This document shows, one piece after another, positions 5,161-12,864 of a stretch of DNA of 13,934 nt (its first letter is position 1; each line of letters opens with the position of its first letter). Made by a program: the position numbers and the translations under genes. Source of the DNA: JBOHSA01 sp050732995 (GTDB lineage Bacteria > Gemmatimonadota > Gemmatimonadetes > Gemmatimonadales > GWC2-71-9); contig JBOHSA010000161.1 in the NCBI GenBank assembly GCA_050732995.1, positions 1 through 13,934 of the forward strand. Direction: 5' to 3'. The notes under the pieces are model-generated. The model was not told the origin of the DNA, ran no database searches, and was given only the letters and a program-made list of their open reading frames with translations.

Positions 5161-6757
5161 GAGCCCGCAGGAACGCCGCGACGACTTGTTCGGACCACCA
5201 GCCCCGGCACGTGGTGATCTCCGCCACCGCCCGCTCGGGCGACATCGCCGGGCGGTAGGGCCGGGTCGTCGTCAGCGCGTCGTACACGTCCACGATCCCG
5301 ACGATCTGCGCGGCCACGGGGATTTCGTCGCCGCGCAGGCGATCGGGGTAGCCGGTCCCGTCGTGCTTTTCGTGGTGCCACCGGATGATCGGTTTGATAT
5401 CCCACGGGAACTCGACGTCCGCCAGGAGCTCGATGCCCCAGAGCGGGTGCATCTGCACGACCTCGAACTCGTCGCGCGTCAGGGGGCCCGGCTTGTTGAG
5501 GATCTCGTGCGGGACCCGCACCTTGCCCAGGTCATGGAGGTAGGCGCCGATCCGGATGGTCGTCTGCGCGTGCTCGTCGAGGCGGTACTGCGCCGCCACC
5601 GCCACGGCCTGCTCCGCGACGCGGCCGCAGTGCCCGAAGGTGTAGCTATCACTCGATTCGAGCGACTGCCCCCAGTCGCTCACGACCGCAAGGTAGGTCC
5701 CCTCGAGCTCGGCGACCTTGCCGCCGACGTGCACCAGGTCGACGCGGGCGTCGAGGCGGCGGAACAGGCGGTGGGCGGCGTTCAGCAGCCGGAGGGTGTC
5801 CTGGTTCCGCCCCATCGTCTGGTAGAGCAGGGCCAGCTCGCGCGAGGCCTCCGCTTCGACGAGCACGGATCCCGAGCTCACGGCAAGCTCGATGGCGGAG
5901 CGGAGGCGCGACTCGGCGAGGGCCGCGCGGCCGGTCTCGCGGTACACCAGGCCGATGACGCGATAGGCTTCGGCCTTGTCGCCCTTGGTCCCCAGCTGGT
6001 CGAAAATCGCGAGGGCGGCTTCGGCGTCCCGGCGCGCGGCCTCGAACTGCTGCCGGGCGACGTCGACTTCGGCGTGATTCACCAGACAAAGGCCCTGCAA
6101 GTACACGTCGCCCGCGCGCGCGGCGATCTCGGAACTCTCCTGGAAGTAGCGATCCGCTTCGTCCAACAGCCCGCGGTCCGCGCTGATCATGCCGAGATTG
6201 TGGTAGGCGATCGCGCAGCCGTGCTCGTCGCCCGAGGCGCGATAGGCCTCGAGCGAGCGCCGATAGCGGGCGAGCGCTTCGTCCAGGTCCCCCTGGATGT
6301 TGGCGAGAATGCCCAGGTTCTGCTCGACGCGCGCGCCGAGCTCCAGGCTCGGGCCTCCGAGCTCGAGGGCCTGCAGAAAGGTCCGCCGCGCCTCGTCGAG
6401 GGAGCCGGTCTTGAGGTGGAGCCCGCCCAGCGTGTTAAGGGCTTCGGCGGCCAAGAAGTCGTTGCCGATCTCGCGCGCCGCCGCGTAGCTGCGCTGGCAC
6501 AGCTCCCGCGCCTCGACGGGCTCGTTGCGGCGATAGCGCACCACGGCGAGCCGCCGCAACGCTTCGGCCAGCACCGCCCGTTCGCCGGTCCGCTCGGCGG
6601 CGGCGATCGCGGCCGCGTAGCATTCGACCGCCTCGGGGATGCACCCCGCGCGCTCGCGGGCCCGCGCCTCGTGGAGATGGTCCCCGGCGGGGCGCACCGC
6701 TCCGGGGGTGGGCAGCGCGGGCCCGGTCCATGGCGTGAGCGCGGCGATCCGGGTCAC
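5090..6757 (-). CDS. TPR-repeat HD-GYP cyclic-di-GMP phosphodiesterase
   Basis: This 555-residue cytoplasmic protein probably hydrolyses the second messenger cyclic di-GMP. Residues about 22-310 are tandem tetratricopeptide-like helical repeats (for example ALNTLGGLHLKTGSLDEAR and IAYHNLGMISADRGLLDEA), a partner-binding region. The HD-GYP domain (about 350-530) has its early His in YTFGHCGRVAEQ, the HD dyad at 408-409 (HDLGK), HHEKHDGTGYP at 461-471 and the usual DVYDALTTTRPYR. All signature residues are present, so it should be active. The start is GTG at 6757, seven bases after the stop of the lipoprotein gene, with a GGTAGG-like ribosome site; the two form an operon. No receiver or membrane domain is visible, so input probably comes through the TPRs. 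About 24 C-terminal residues are encoded antisense to a DUF5916 fragment and look non-native, suggesting the original stop was lost. Confidence 0.9.
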   Translation of the reverse strand: MTRIAALTPWTGPALPTPGAVRPAGDHLHEARARERAGCIPEAVECYAAAIAAAERTGERAVLAEALRRLAVVRYRRNEPVEARELCQRSYAAAREIGNDFLAAEALNTLGGLHLKTGSLDEARRTFLQALELGGPSLELGARVEQNLGILANIQGDLDEALARYRRSLEAYRASGDEHGCAIAYHNLGMISADRGLLDEADRYFQESSEIAARAGDVYLQGLCLVNHAEVDVARQQFEAARRDAEAALAIFDQLGTKGDKAEAYRVIGLVYRETGRAALAESRLRSAIELAVSSGSVLVEAEASRELALLYQTMGRNQDTLRLLNAAHRLFRRLDARVDLVHVGGKVAELEGTYLAVVSDWGQSLESSDSYTFGHCGRVAEQAVAVAAQYRLDEHAQTTIRIGAYLHDLGKVRVPHEILNKPGPLTRDEFEVVQMHPLWGIELLADVEFPWDIKPIIRWHHEKHDGTGYPDRLRGDEIPVAAQIVGIVDVYDALTTTRPYRPAMSPERAVAEITTCRGWWSEQVVAAFLRALTESARTRTSRETCFRGTPRTAP

Positions 6758-6764
6758 GTCGGGC

Positions 6765-7310
6765 CTACCAGGCCACCGCGTAATCCGAGAAATGCCCCAC
6801 CTGCCCCGTGACCTTCTTGGCCAACAGATTGTCCAGGGACAGCAGGTAGTAGAGGATGGACAGATCGTCGTCGACGTACGCGATCCGCTTCGGGAGCAGC
6901 GAGCCGAGCGTGTTGCAGTTCGCGTAGCTCATGGTGAGCGACGCGCTCCGCTTGAATGCGAGCCCGGCCGGCTCGAAGTGGACGCGGTTCACCTTTCCGA
7001 CGCGGATGACCCCGGTGATAGTTACGGGAACCTGGAGGGCGTTGGCTGGAACCCGCAGCGCGTGCGGCCCCACACGCAGCGTCCCGCCCTCGGGGCCGAT
7101 GACCTGCGTCACGGAGTCGTACGGCAGCGGCGAGCATTTCAGCAGGCCGTGTTTCTGGAGCGACGAGCTGAGGAGCTCGGTGGTGCCGCCGAGGAGATCG
7201 GCCTGCGGAGATTGGGGCTGGGGAGCGGTCGGCAGGTGCTCGCCGCACCCCACCGCCAGCGCGACCGCGCACACGAGCAGCGCGGCCACCAGGGGACGGG
7301 TGGCCTTCAT
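6765..7310 (-). CDS. Lipoprotein with ZU5-like beta domain
   Basis: This 181-residue precursor starts at ATG 7310-7308. It has a classical lipoprotein signal: K2/R5, a hydrophobic core (LVAALLVCAVALA) and a lipobox ending in C22 (AVGC), so it is expected to be membrane-anchored on the periplasmic side or in the outer membrane. A Pro/Gln-rich linker follows. From about residue 70, VIGPEGGTLRVG and HALRVPANAL match the start of ZU5-like beta-sandwich modules common in secreted bacterial proteins. VHFEPAGLAFKRSASLTMSY continues that pattern, and VGHFSDYAVAW is a typical ending. No catalytic residues are evident. It lies immediately upstream of the HD-GYP gene in the same operon, so its production may be tied to cyclic-di-GMP turnover; that link is inference. 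Confidence 0.85.
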   Translation of the reverse strand: MKATRPLVAALLVCAVALAVGCGEHLPTAPQPQSPQADLLGGTTELLSSSLQKHGLLKCSPLPYDSVTQVIGPEGGTLRVGPHALRVPANALQVPVTITGVIRVGKVNRVHFEPAGLAFKRSASLTMSYANCNTLGSLLPKRIAYVDDDLSILYYLLSLDNLLAKKVTGQVGHFSDYAVAW

Positions 7311-7313
7311 AAA

Positions 7314-7325
7314 CCTTCCTTCTCC
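7314..7325 (-). promoter_or_regulatory. Shine-Dalgarno of the lipoprotein gene
   Basis: On the minus strand AGGAGAAGGAAGG precedes the ATG at 7310 by a few bases. It contains two overlapping purine cores and fixes the start codon of the lipoprotein gene with good confidence. Confidence 0.7.
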
Positions 7326-7415
7326 TCTAGGGCGCGGGGAGTGGGGAGGGGTCGCCTACCGCGGCCATCGGAACGCAGGCTTCATACCGGCGGGAGTGTG
7401 ACGCGCGTTACACCA

Positions 7416-7462
7416 CCGCCGGTCGGCGGGCGCACAGGCTCACGCTCCCGGCCCCGGGCCGG
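7416..7462. repeat. Two adjacent GC hairpins in the intergenic region
   Basis: CCGCCG (7416-7421) pairs with CGGCGG (7424-7429), and CCGGCC (7448-7453) pairs with GGCCGG (7457-7462). Both have six-base stems and loops of two to three bases. They lie in the 211-bp gap (7311-7521) between the lipoprotein gene and the DUF5916 remnant, together with the larger palindrome at 7481-7502. In this GC-rich DNA such stems can arise by chance. The gap has no other recognisable content, and no clear promoter for the lipoprotein operon can be picked out. Confidence 0.3.
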
Positions 7463-7480
7463 CTGCCGCTGTGGGACGCG

Positions 7481-7502
7481 GCTGTGGCGCCGGCGCCACA
7501 GC
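7481..7502. terminator. 22-bp perfect palindrome, possible hairpin terminator
   Basis: The arm GCTGTGGCGCC (7481-7491) is followed directly by its exact reverse complement (7492-7502). It begins 19 bp beyond the stop of the minus-strand DUF5916 remnant, so it could form the 3' end of the VPS10-region transcript. No T-run follows, so an intrinsic terminator of the classic kind is not supported. A protein-binding operator for the lipoprotein/HD-GYP operon is the alternative. Confidence 0.45.
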
Positions 7503-7521
7503 GTCGCGGAGGTCCTCCACC

Positions 7522-7830
7522 TCAGCGCGCCGCAATCCAGTAGCTCACCTTCAACGCCAGGAAGTGGTCGCCCGGGATCCGAAACGCGTCCCCCAATCCG
7601 TCCGCCCCAACGTTGCTCCGGAGCGAGCGGACGTCGAAATCGGGCACTGCGAAGCCGAACTGATTCGGGCCGTCGGTGACGGTGTAGGTCGTGTCGCCGT
7701 TCCGCGTGATCGCCGTGCCGGCGGCGGAGCCGTAGGTCCGGAGGTTGAATGACCGGGCCGCAGCGAGCTCGCCGAAGTCGCGGTAGCGGCCGCTCGAGGC
7801 GAACGACTCGACGTAAGCCTCGAGAGTTCG
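7522..7830 (-). pseudogene. DUF5916 C-terminal fragment with internal deletion
   Basis: The minus-strand frame TLEAYVESFASSGRYRDF, then FGFAVPDFDVRSLRSNV, and finally HFLALKVSYWIAAR to TAG at 7524-7522, is the C-terminal end of a DUF5916 beta-barrel protein. Family members, including the other fragment in this window, have about 20 residues after RSNV (VLRWEYRPGS and a VW-Q strand). Here RSNV is joined directly to GADGLGDAFRIPG at about 7608/7609, so an in-frame internal deletion has occurred. There is no N-terminal part: going upstream, the same frame stays open to the TAG that ends the VPS10-like gene at 7899-7897. A GTG at 7839 could start a 105-residue product, but nothing supports its expression. 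This is most likely a decayed remnant. Confidence 0.75.
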
Positions 7831-7896
7831 GCTGCCCACGCGGCCTCGTCCAGGTGGGACCGACGGGGTCAGCGTCGCGGCCGGGCTGACGATCCC

Positions 7897-10800
7897 CTAG
7901 GGAACCCGCGGCACCACGTTCGGGATGTTGCGCTGCTTGAGCATCCCGTTGAACCCCGCGACGTCCTGCGCGATCAGCCGGTCGTAGCGCTCCCGCGCGC
8001 TCCGGATCTCGCCCTTCAGCGCCTGGTGCACCTCCCCGTGCTGCGTGGGGGGGGCGAAGTCGGAGCTCGTGATCGCCTGCGCCAGATAGAGCAGCTGTTC
8101 CGCCAGCTTCGCCGGCCAGCGCAACAGGTCCTGGCCCCGGCCGGTGACCCGGAGCTGGAACAGGCTCTCCTCCACGGCGATGGCTTTCCGGTCGAGCGAA
8201 TCCGCGGCCGAGCGCACGTCCGCCGTGGCGGAGTCGCCCGCGAGCACGGCCTTGAGCGACGCCAGCTGGCCCCGGACCATCTCGATCGTGTTGATCATGT
8301 CCACCACGGCGTTCAGGTCGCTCAGAATCCCGGTGGCCATCTCCGTCTGCGCGCGCAGCTCGGCCTCGGTGCCGGCGGTGTTGGGATCTTTCCGGAGGGT
8401 AAGGGGCTGGGCGAGCTGCTGGCCCGCGAGCGCGAGCTTCACCGTGTACGTGCCGGGCGGCGCCAGGATCGCGAACCGTCTCAGCCCGGGCGCGGCTCGC
8501 CCTTCGGGGCCGACCGGGAAGTCCGGCGCGTACAGCGGGCTCACCCGGATCTTCGCTTCCTTGGACTCATCGAAGGAGAGGTTCCACCACACGCGGTTCA
8601 CGCCCGCTCTCGGCGGAGCGCCTTTGAACGTGCGCGCGGTTTTGCCGCTCGCGTCCTCGATCGTGATCGTGACGCTGTCCTTGGCGGTGTCCTTCGCCGC
8701 CGCCTTCGCCCAATAGTGGATCGCCGCGCCGTACAGCGGGTTCTGCCCCACGACGGGATCGTAGAACGGCGACATCGGCGGCTCCACTCCGCGGAACCGG
8801 TAAGCGGGTCGCGGCGCGAAGAGGTGTGCGTCCTTGCCCGTCACCTCGGGCGTGAGGGCGCGGAGCGGCGTCACGTCGTCCAGGATCCAGAAGCCGCGTC
8901 CATAGGTCGCCACCACGAGGTCGTTGAAGTGCTCCTGGATGACGAGCCAGTAGACGGGGGCGCGCGGCAGGTTGTTCTGGAGCGGCTGCCACGCCTCGCC
9001 GTCGGTGAGCGAGACGTACACGCCGTTCTCGGTGCCGAGGTACAAGAGCCCGCGCCGCACGGGGTCTTCCTTGATGACGTGGGCGTAGGACAGCGGGCTG
9101 CGCGGGATGCCGCCGGTGATCGCGCGCCACGTGCGGCCGTAGTCCGCCGTCTTGTAGACGAACGGGTCGCGGTTGTTCACCTGGTGGAAGTCGACCGTGA
9201 TATATGCCGTGCCCGTGTCGTAGCGGGACGGCTCGATGCTCGACACCGTGCCCCACGGCGGCAGGCTCGGGATGTTGGCGGTCACGTTGGTCCAGGCCTT
9301 GCCGCCGTCGCGCGTCAGCTGCACCAGGCCGTCGTTGGTCCCCGCCCAGATGAGGCCGGCCTTGAGCCGGGACTCGGCGATGGAAAACAGCACACCGGTG
9401 TACTCGACGCCGATGTTATCGGGCGTCAGCCCGCCCGAGATCTGCTGCCGGCTCTTGTCGTTGAGCGTCAGGTCCGGGCTGATCACCTGCCACGACTGGC
9501 CTCCATCGGTCGTGAGGTGCACGTGCTGGCTCCCTACGTAGAGCCGGTTGCGGTCGTGGGGTGAGATCGTGAGGGGAAAGGTCCACAGGAACCGGTACTT
9601 GAGGTCGGCCGGGGGCCAGCCGATGGTCGCGCGGGGCCAGACCTCGACGTCGCGCGCGTGGCCCGTGCGCACGTCGTAGCGGGTCACGATGCCGCCCACG
9701 CTGCCGTAGCCCGACGCGCTGGACCAGATGATGTTCGGGTCTTCCGGGTCGGGCGTGGCCCAGCCACTCTCGCCGCCGCCCACCGAGTGCCACGCGCCCC
9801 GCGGGATGCCGAGATCGCCGAAGAACGAGCCGTACCGGCTGTTGCTGGGACCCCGGGCGGAGGGGCCGTCCTGCCGATTCCCGTAGACGTAGTACGGAAC
9901 GCGGGTGTCCACCGTCACGTGGTACATCTGGGCGATGGGGAGCTGGACCATGGTCCACGACTTGCCGCGGTTGATCGTGATCGAGCCGCCGCCGTCGTGG
10001 CTCACGATCATGCGATTGCCGTTCGTGGGATCGATCCAGATGTCGTGGTGGTCGAACCCCGCGACCTCCGCGAACGGCGGGTCGATGATCGTCTTGCCGC
10101 CGTCGAGAGTCTTGGACCAGGCGGCGGTGGAGAAGTAGGCCTCGTTCTCGTTGTCGGGCGTCACGGCCATGCGGTTGTAGTAGTGCGTGCGGCCCGCGAC
10201 CTGGCGGTCGGTCGTCATGCGCTGCCAGGTGTCGCCGCCGTCGTCCGAGCGCCACAGGCGGCCGCCCTGGGTTTCCTTGCCGTGCCACGGCGCGCCGTCG
10301 CCCACCTCGATCAGCGCGTAGACGCGGTTGGAGTTGCTCTGGGCGATCGCGAGGCCGACCTTGCCGTACGGCTTGGTGGGCAGCCCTTTGCCTTCGAGCG
10401 CCTTCCACGTGACGCCCCCATCCCGGGACACCCACACCCCACTCCCCACGCCGCCGCTTTCTCTGCCCCACGTGTGGATCTCGATCTGCCACATCCCGGC
10501 AAACAGGATCCGGGGGTTATTGGGATCGAGCGCGAGGTCGGAGCAGCCCGTGTTGGCGTCCACGAACAGCGTCTTCTCCCAGGCCTTGCCGCCGTCCGTG
10601 GTGCGGAACACGCCGCGCTCCGGCTGCGGGCCGTAGGCGTGGCCCAGTGCGCAGACGTGCACGATGTCCGGGTTCCTGGGGTCGACGGCGATGCGCGCGA
10701 TCCGGCCGGTGTTGTCGAGCCCCATGCGGGTCCACGTCTTGCCCGCGTCGGTCGATTTGAAGACGCCCCAGCCCACGGAGATGTTGCTCCGGATGAAGGG

Positions 10801-11181
10801 CTCGCCCGTGCCGGCCCAGACCACATTAGGGTCGGATGGGGCGACCGCGAGGGCGCCGATCGACTGGACGGCCTGGCCGTCGAAGATCGGCTGCCAGCGC
10901 GCGCCGCCGTCAGTGCTCTTCCAGATGCCGCCGGACGCGGCCCCGATGTAGTAGGTCGTGGGATCGCCCGGGACGCCGGTGACGGCGGCGGCGCGGTTCC
11001 CCTCGGGACCGATGTGGCGGTACTTCAGCTGGCTGTAGGCGGTGGTGTCGACCAGCGAGGCCGACGCCGCCGGTGGCTGGCGCCGTCCCTGAGCGAACAC
11101 GGGGACAGGCGCCCAGCCGAGGCCGAGCAGGGCGATCGCGAGGCCACAGCGGGGGAGCATGGACTTGCTCGGCGTGAACAT
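7897..11181 (-). CDS. Secreted VPS10/sortilin-type Asp-box beta-propeller protein
   Basis: The product is about 1094 residues. ATG 11181 is taken as the start because it opens a signal peptide (MFTPSKSMLPRC, hydrophobic LAIALLGLGW, cleavage near PVFA-QG); ATG at 11160 is an alternative. Residues about 60-780 contain at least nine Asp-box motifs, such as STDGGARW, STDAGKTW, TTDGGKAW, SRDGGVTW, SDDGGDTW, TTDGGQSW and TRDGGKAW. This is the pattern of sortilin/BNR-type propellers. A C-terminal beta region (APPGTYTVKLALAGQ) and a helical tail follow. Databases often label such proteins glycosyl hydrolases, but I see no catalytic set, so ligand binding or peptide/glycan interaction at the envelope is equally likely. 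The gene diverges from the serine hydrolase across 76 bp, and both products are secreted. The frame ends NVVPRVP, which looks like a natural terminus. Confidence 0.9.
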   Translation of the reverse strand: MFTPSKSMLPRCGLAIALLGLGWAPVPVFAQGRRQPPAASASLVDTTAYSQLKYRHIGPEGNRAAAVTGVPGDPTTYYIGAASGGIWKSTDGGARWQPIFDGQAVQSIGALAVAPSDPNVVWAGTGEPFIRSNISVGWGVFKSTDAGKTWTRMGLDNTGRIARIAVDPRNPDIVHVCALGHAYGPQPERGVFRTTDGGKAWEKTLFVDANTGCSDLALDPNNPRILFAGMWQIEIHTWGRESGGVGSGVWVSRDGGVTWKALEGKGLPTKPYGKVGLAIAQSNSNRVYALIEVGDGAPWHGKETQGGRLWRSDDGGDTWQRMTTDRQVAGRTHYYNRMAVTPDNENEAYFSTAAWSKTLDGGKTIIDPPFAEVAGFDHHDIWIDPTNGNRMIVSHDGGGSITINRGKSWTMVQLPIAQMYHVTVDTRVPYYVYGNRQDGPSARGPSNSRYGSFFGDLGIPRGAWHSVGGGESGWATPDPEDPNIIWSSASGYGSVGGIVTRYDVRTGHARDVEVWPRATIGWPPADLKYRFLWTFPLTISPHDRNRLYVGSQHVHLTTDGGQSWQVISPDLTLNDKSRQQISGGLTPDNIGVEYTGVLFSIAESRLKAGLIWAGTNDGLVQLTRDGGKAWTNVTANIPSLPPWGTVSSIEPSRYDTGTAYITVDFHQVNNRDPFVYKTADYGRTWRAITGGIPRSPLSYAHVIKEDPVRRGLLYLGTENGVYVSLTDGEAWQPLQNNLPRAPVYWLVIQEHFNDLVVATYGRGFWILDDVTPLRALTPEVTGKDAHLFAPRPAYRFRGVEPPMSPFYDPVVGQNPLYGAAIHYWAKAAAKDTAKDSVTITIEDASGKTARTFKGAPPRAGVNRVWWNLSFDESKEAKIRVSPLYAPDFPVGPEGRAAPGLRRFAILAPPGTYTVKLALAGQQLAQPLTLRKDPNTAGTEAELRAQTEMATGILSDLNAVVDMINTIEMVRGQLASLKAVLAGDSATADVRSAADSLDRKAIAVEESLFQLRVTGRGQDLLRWPAKLAEQLLYLAQAITSSDFAPPTQHGEVHQALKGEIRSARERYDRLIAQDVAGFNGMLKQRNIPNVVPRVP

Positions 11182-11244
11182 GACGGAGCGCTCTCGGTTG
11201 GGGTTCCCAACGATCCCGCCGCTCGGCGCGGTCGGCAAGGCGCC

Positions 11245-11251
11245 CTATATT
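11245..11251. promoter_or_regulatory. TATATT -10 element, likely leaderless start for the serine hydrolase
   Basis: TATATT at 11246-11251 ends six bases before the ATG at 11258, so transcription starting seven bases after the box would begin exactly at the A of ATG, giving a leaderless mRNA. No Shine-Dalgarno precedes that ATG, which fits. On the opposite strand, TATAGG at 11250-11245 could drive the VPS10-like gene with a leader of about 57 nt. No clear -35 is visible for either direction. Confidence 0.5.
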
Positions 11252-11257
11252 CCGCGC

Positions 11258-12475
11258 ATGCGCATCGAATCGCGGTTCGCGACGGCACTCGCCGCGATGC
11301 TCCTGTCCGCGCCGCTCATCGCCCAGCGCGCCCCGAAGCCGGGGCCCCCCCCTCCCCTTCCCCCTCCCCCCTCGATCGCCGGCTGGGACGCGTTCGTGCG
11401 CGCGTTCGACAGCTACGCCGTCGCGGACAGCATCGTCGGCGCGGCGGTTCTCGTGCTGCGCGACGGGCGGGTCGTCGCGCGCCACGACTACGGTTGGGGC
11501 GACCGGAGGGCGACACAACGGGCCGACAGCAACACGATCTATCACTGGGGGTCGATCACCAAGACCCTCACCGCCGTGGCCATCATGCAGCTGCGCGACC
11601 GGGGACGCCTGACCCTCGACGACCGGGTGACCAGCTACCTGCCCGAGCTGCGCCAGGTGCACAACCCGTTCGGCTCCATGGACGACGTGACGATCCGGAT
11701 GCTCTTGTCGCATTCCGCCGGGTTCCAGGATCCCACCTGGCCCTACCGGCAGTGGAAGCCGTGGGAGCCGTTCGAGCCCACGCGGTGGGAGCAGCTCGTG
11801 GCGATGATGCCGTATCAGGAGCTCCGGTTCGCGCCGGATACGCGCTACGGGTACTCGAACCCCGCGTTCATCTATCTCGCGCGTATCATCGAGCAGCTCA
11901 CGGGCGACGCGTGGCAGACCTACGTGCAGAAGAACCTGTTCCTGCCGCTCGAGCTGACGCGCAGCTCCTTCGCGGTGACGCCGTACCACCTGGCCCGGTT
12001 CCGGTCGAACAACTACACCGTGGGGCGCGACAGCGCGGGGCGGGAGACGGTCGTGGCGAACGGCCGGGAGTTCGATCCGGGGATCACGATCCCCAACGGC
12101 GGCTGGAACGCGCCGCTGGGCGATCTGGCGCGCTGGCTCGGCTTCCTCACCGGCGCCACGGGCGGCGACGTGCTCGCGCGCGGCTCGCTCGCGGAGATGT
12201 GGCGCAGCCGGTTCCCGGGCGCCGAGCCCGTGGCGCCGGGCGACTCACTGGCGGACTCGATCGGGCTGTCGTTCTTCGTGCTGTGGCGGCAGGGGGTGCG
12301 GTTCGTGGGGCATACCGGGAGCCAGGCGGGGTTCCGGTCATTCTTCTACGTCAATCCGGCGACGCGGGCGGCGGTGGTGGCGGCGTTCAACACGTCGAAC
12401 GACGCGCACCCCGAGCAGAGCGCGGCGGGGTTCCGGGCGGTGCGCGACGCGGCTCTGGAGCTGATCGCCCGCTAG
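11258..12475 (+). CDS. Secreted serine hydrolase, beta-lactamase (class C / PBP-like) family
   Basis: This 405-residue protein has a signal peptide (MRIESRFATALAAMLLSAPLIA, cleavage before QRAPK). A proline-rich linker follows (residues 26-38), then a beta-lactamase/transpeptidase-fold domain. The family's three active-site motifs are visible: S99-x-x-K102 (WGSITKTLT), Y199-S-N201 (YGYSNPAF) and H352-T-G (HTGSQAGF). The last replaces the KTG of true penicillin-binding proteins, as in class C-like esterases and peptidases. Likely reactions are hydrolysis of esters, amides or D-amino-acid peptides in the periplasm or outside; real beta-lactam resistance cannot be inferred. The start at 11258 is preferred over an in-frame ATG at 11159 because it places the signal peptide at the N-terminus and fits the TATATT box. 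It diverges from the VPS10-like gene and converges on a small membrane protein gene 10 bp downstream. Confidence 0.9.
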   Translation: MRIESRFATALAAMLLSAPLIAQRAPKPGPPPPLPPPPSIAGWDAFVRAFDSYAVADSIVGAAVLVLRDGRVVARHDYGWGDRRATQRADSNTIYHWGSITKTLTAVAIMQLRDRGRLTLDDRVTSYLPELRQVHNPFGSMDDVTIRMLLSHSAGFQDPTWPYRQWKPWEPFEPTRWEQLVAMMPYQELRFAPDTRYGYSNPAFIYLARIIEQLTGDAWQTYVQKNLFLPLELTRSSFAVTPYHLARFRSNNYTVGRDSAGRETVVANGREFDPGITIPNGGWNAPLGDLARWLGFLTGATGGDVLARGSLAEMWRSRFPGAEPVAPGDSLADSIGLSFFVLWRQGVRFVGHTGSQAGFRSFFYVNPATRAAVVAAFNTSNDAHPEQSAAGFRAVRDAALELIAR

Positions 12476-12485
12476 GCCGCGCGTG

Positions 12486-12683
12486 CTAGTCCGCGCGCGC
12501 TTCGTCTCCCGGCTTCGCGTCCTTCCGGTGCAACACCCAGAAGATCAGGAGCGCGACGCCGGCCACCAGCGCGAGCTTCAGGACGAAGCCGAGCACGCCG
12601 GCGAGCAGCGGCAACAACAGGACCTTCCACAGGACGACGCCGAGGAATCCGGCGGCGGCGAGGGCGAGAGTGGGCTTCAGCAT
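12486..12683 (-). CDS. Small two-helix membrane protein
   Basis: This 65-residue protein consists almost entirely of two hydrophobic helices: residues about 4-30 (TLALAAAGFLGVVLWKVLLL) and 33-51 (LKLALVAGVALLIFWVL). A charged tail follows, HRKDAKPGDEARAD. It is expected in the inner membrane. The ATG at 12683 is preceded five bases upstream by GGAGAA, a fair ribosome site, and a perfect TTGACA lies further upstream. It converges on the serine hydrolase gene with only 10 bp between the stop codons. I recognise no family, and composition gives no function. Confidence 0.7.
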   Translation of the reverse strand: MLKPTLALAAAGFLGVVLWKVLLLPLLAGVLGFVLKLALVAGVALLIFWVLHRKDAKPGDEARAD

Positions 12684-12716
12684 CGGGGTTCTCCGCGGAG
12701 TGAGACCGTCTCGGCC

Positions 12717-12745
12717 TTACGGGAGGAGGGGCGTGGAAGTGTCAA
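12717..12745 (-). promoter_or_regulatory. Candidate promoter of the small membrane protein gene
   Basis: On the minus strand TTGACA (12745-12740) is a perfect -35 hexamer, rare in this GC-rich sequence, about 57 bp upstream of the ATG at 12683. The -10 region 17-18 bases later reads CCGTAAG, a poor match, so the promoter is only tentative. Confidence 0.35.
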
Positions 12746-12864
12746 GTAAGGGCACGCGCGTCCAGACGCCCCCCCCTACGATGCGCCGAGCGCCGGAGGC
12801 TGTTGCGGGGAGGGGGGGGGCGCCGTAGGCTTGGTGGGATAGCAGCTCGAGAGTTGGGGGGCCT

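Noticed and set aside
5186..6811. 541-residue plus-strand frame
   Set aside because: It is the complement of the TPR/HD-GYP gene and shows no domain of its own.
7897..11181. Calling the Asp-box protein a glycosyl hydrolase
   Set aside because: Only propeller/Asp-box repeats are visible; no sialidase-type catalytic arginine triad or other active-site set could be identified.
9658..12489. 943-residue plus-strand frame
   Set aside because: It is antisense to the VPS10-like gene and out of frame with the serine hydrolase, both of which carry clear motifs.
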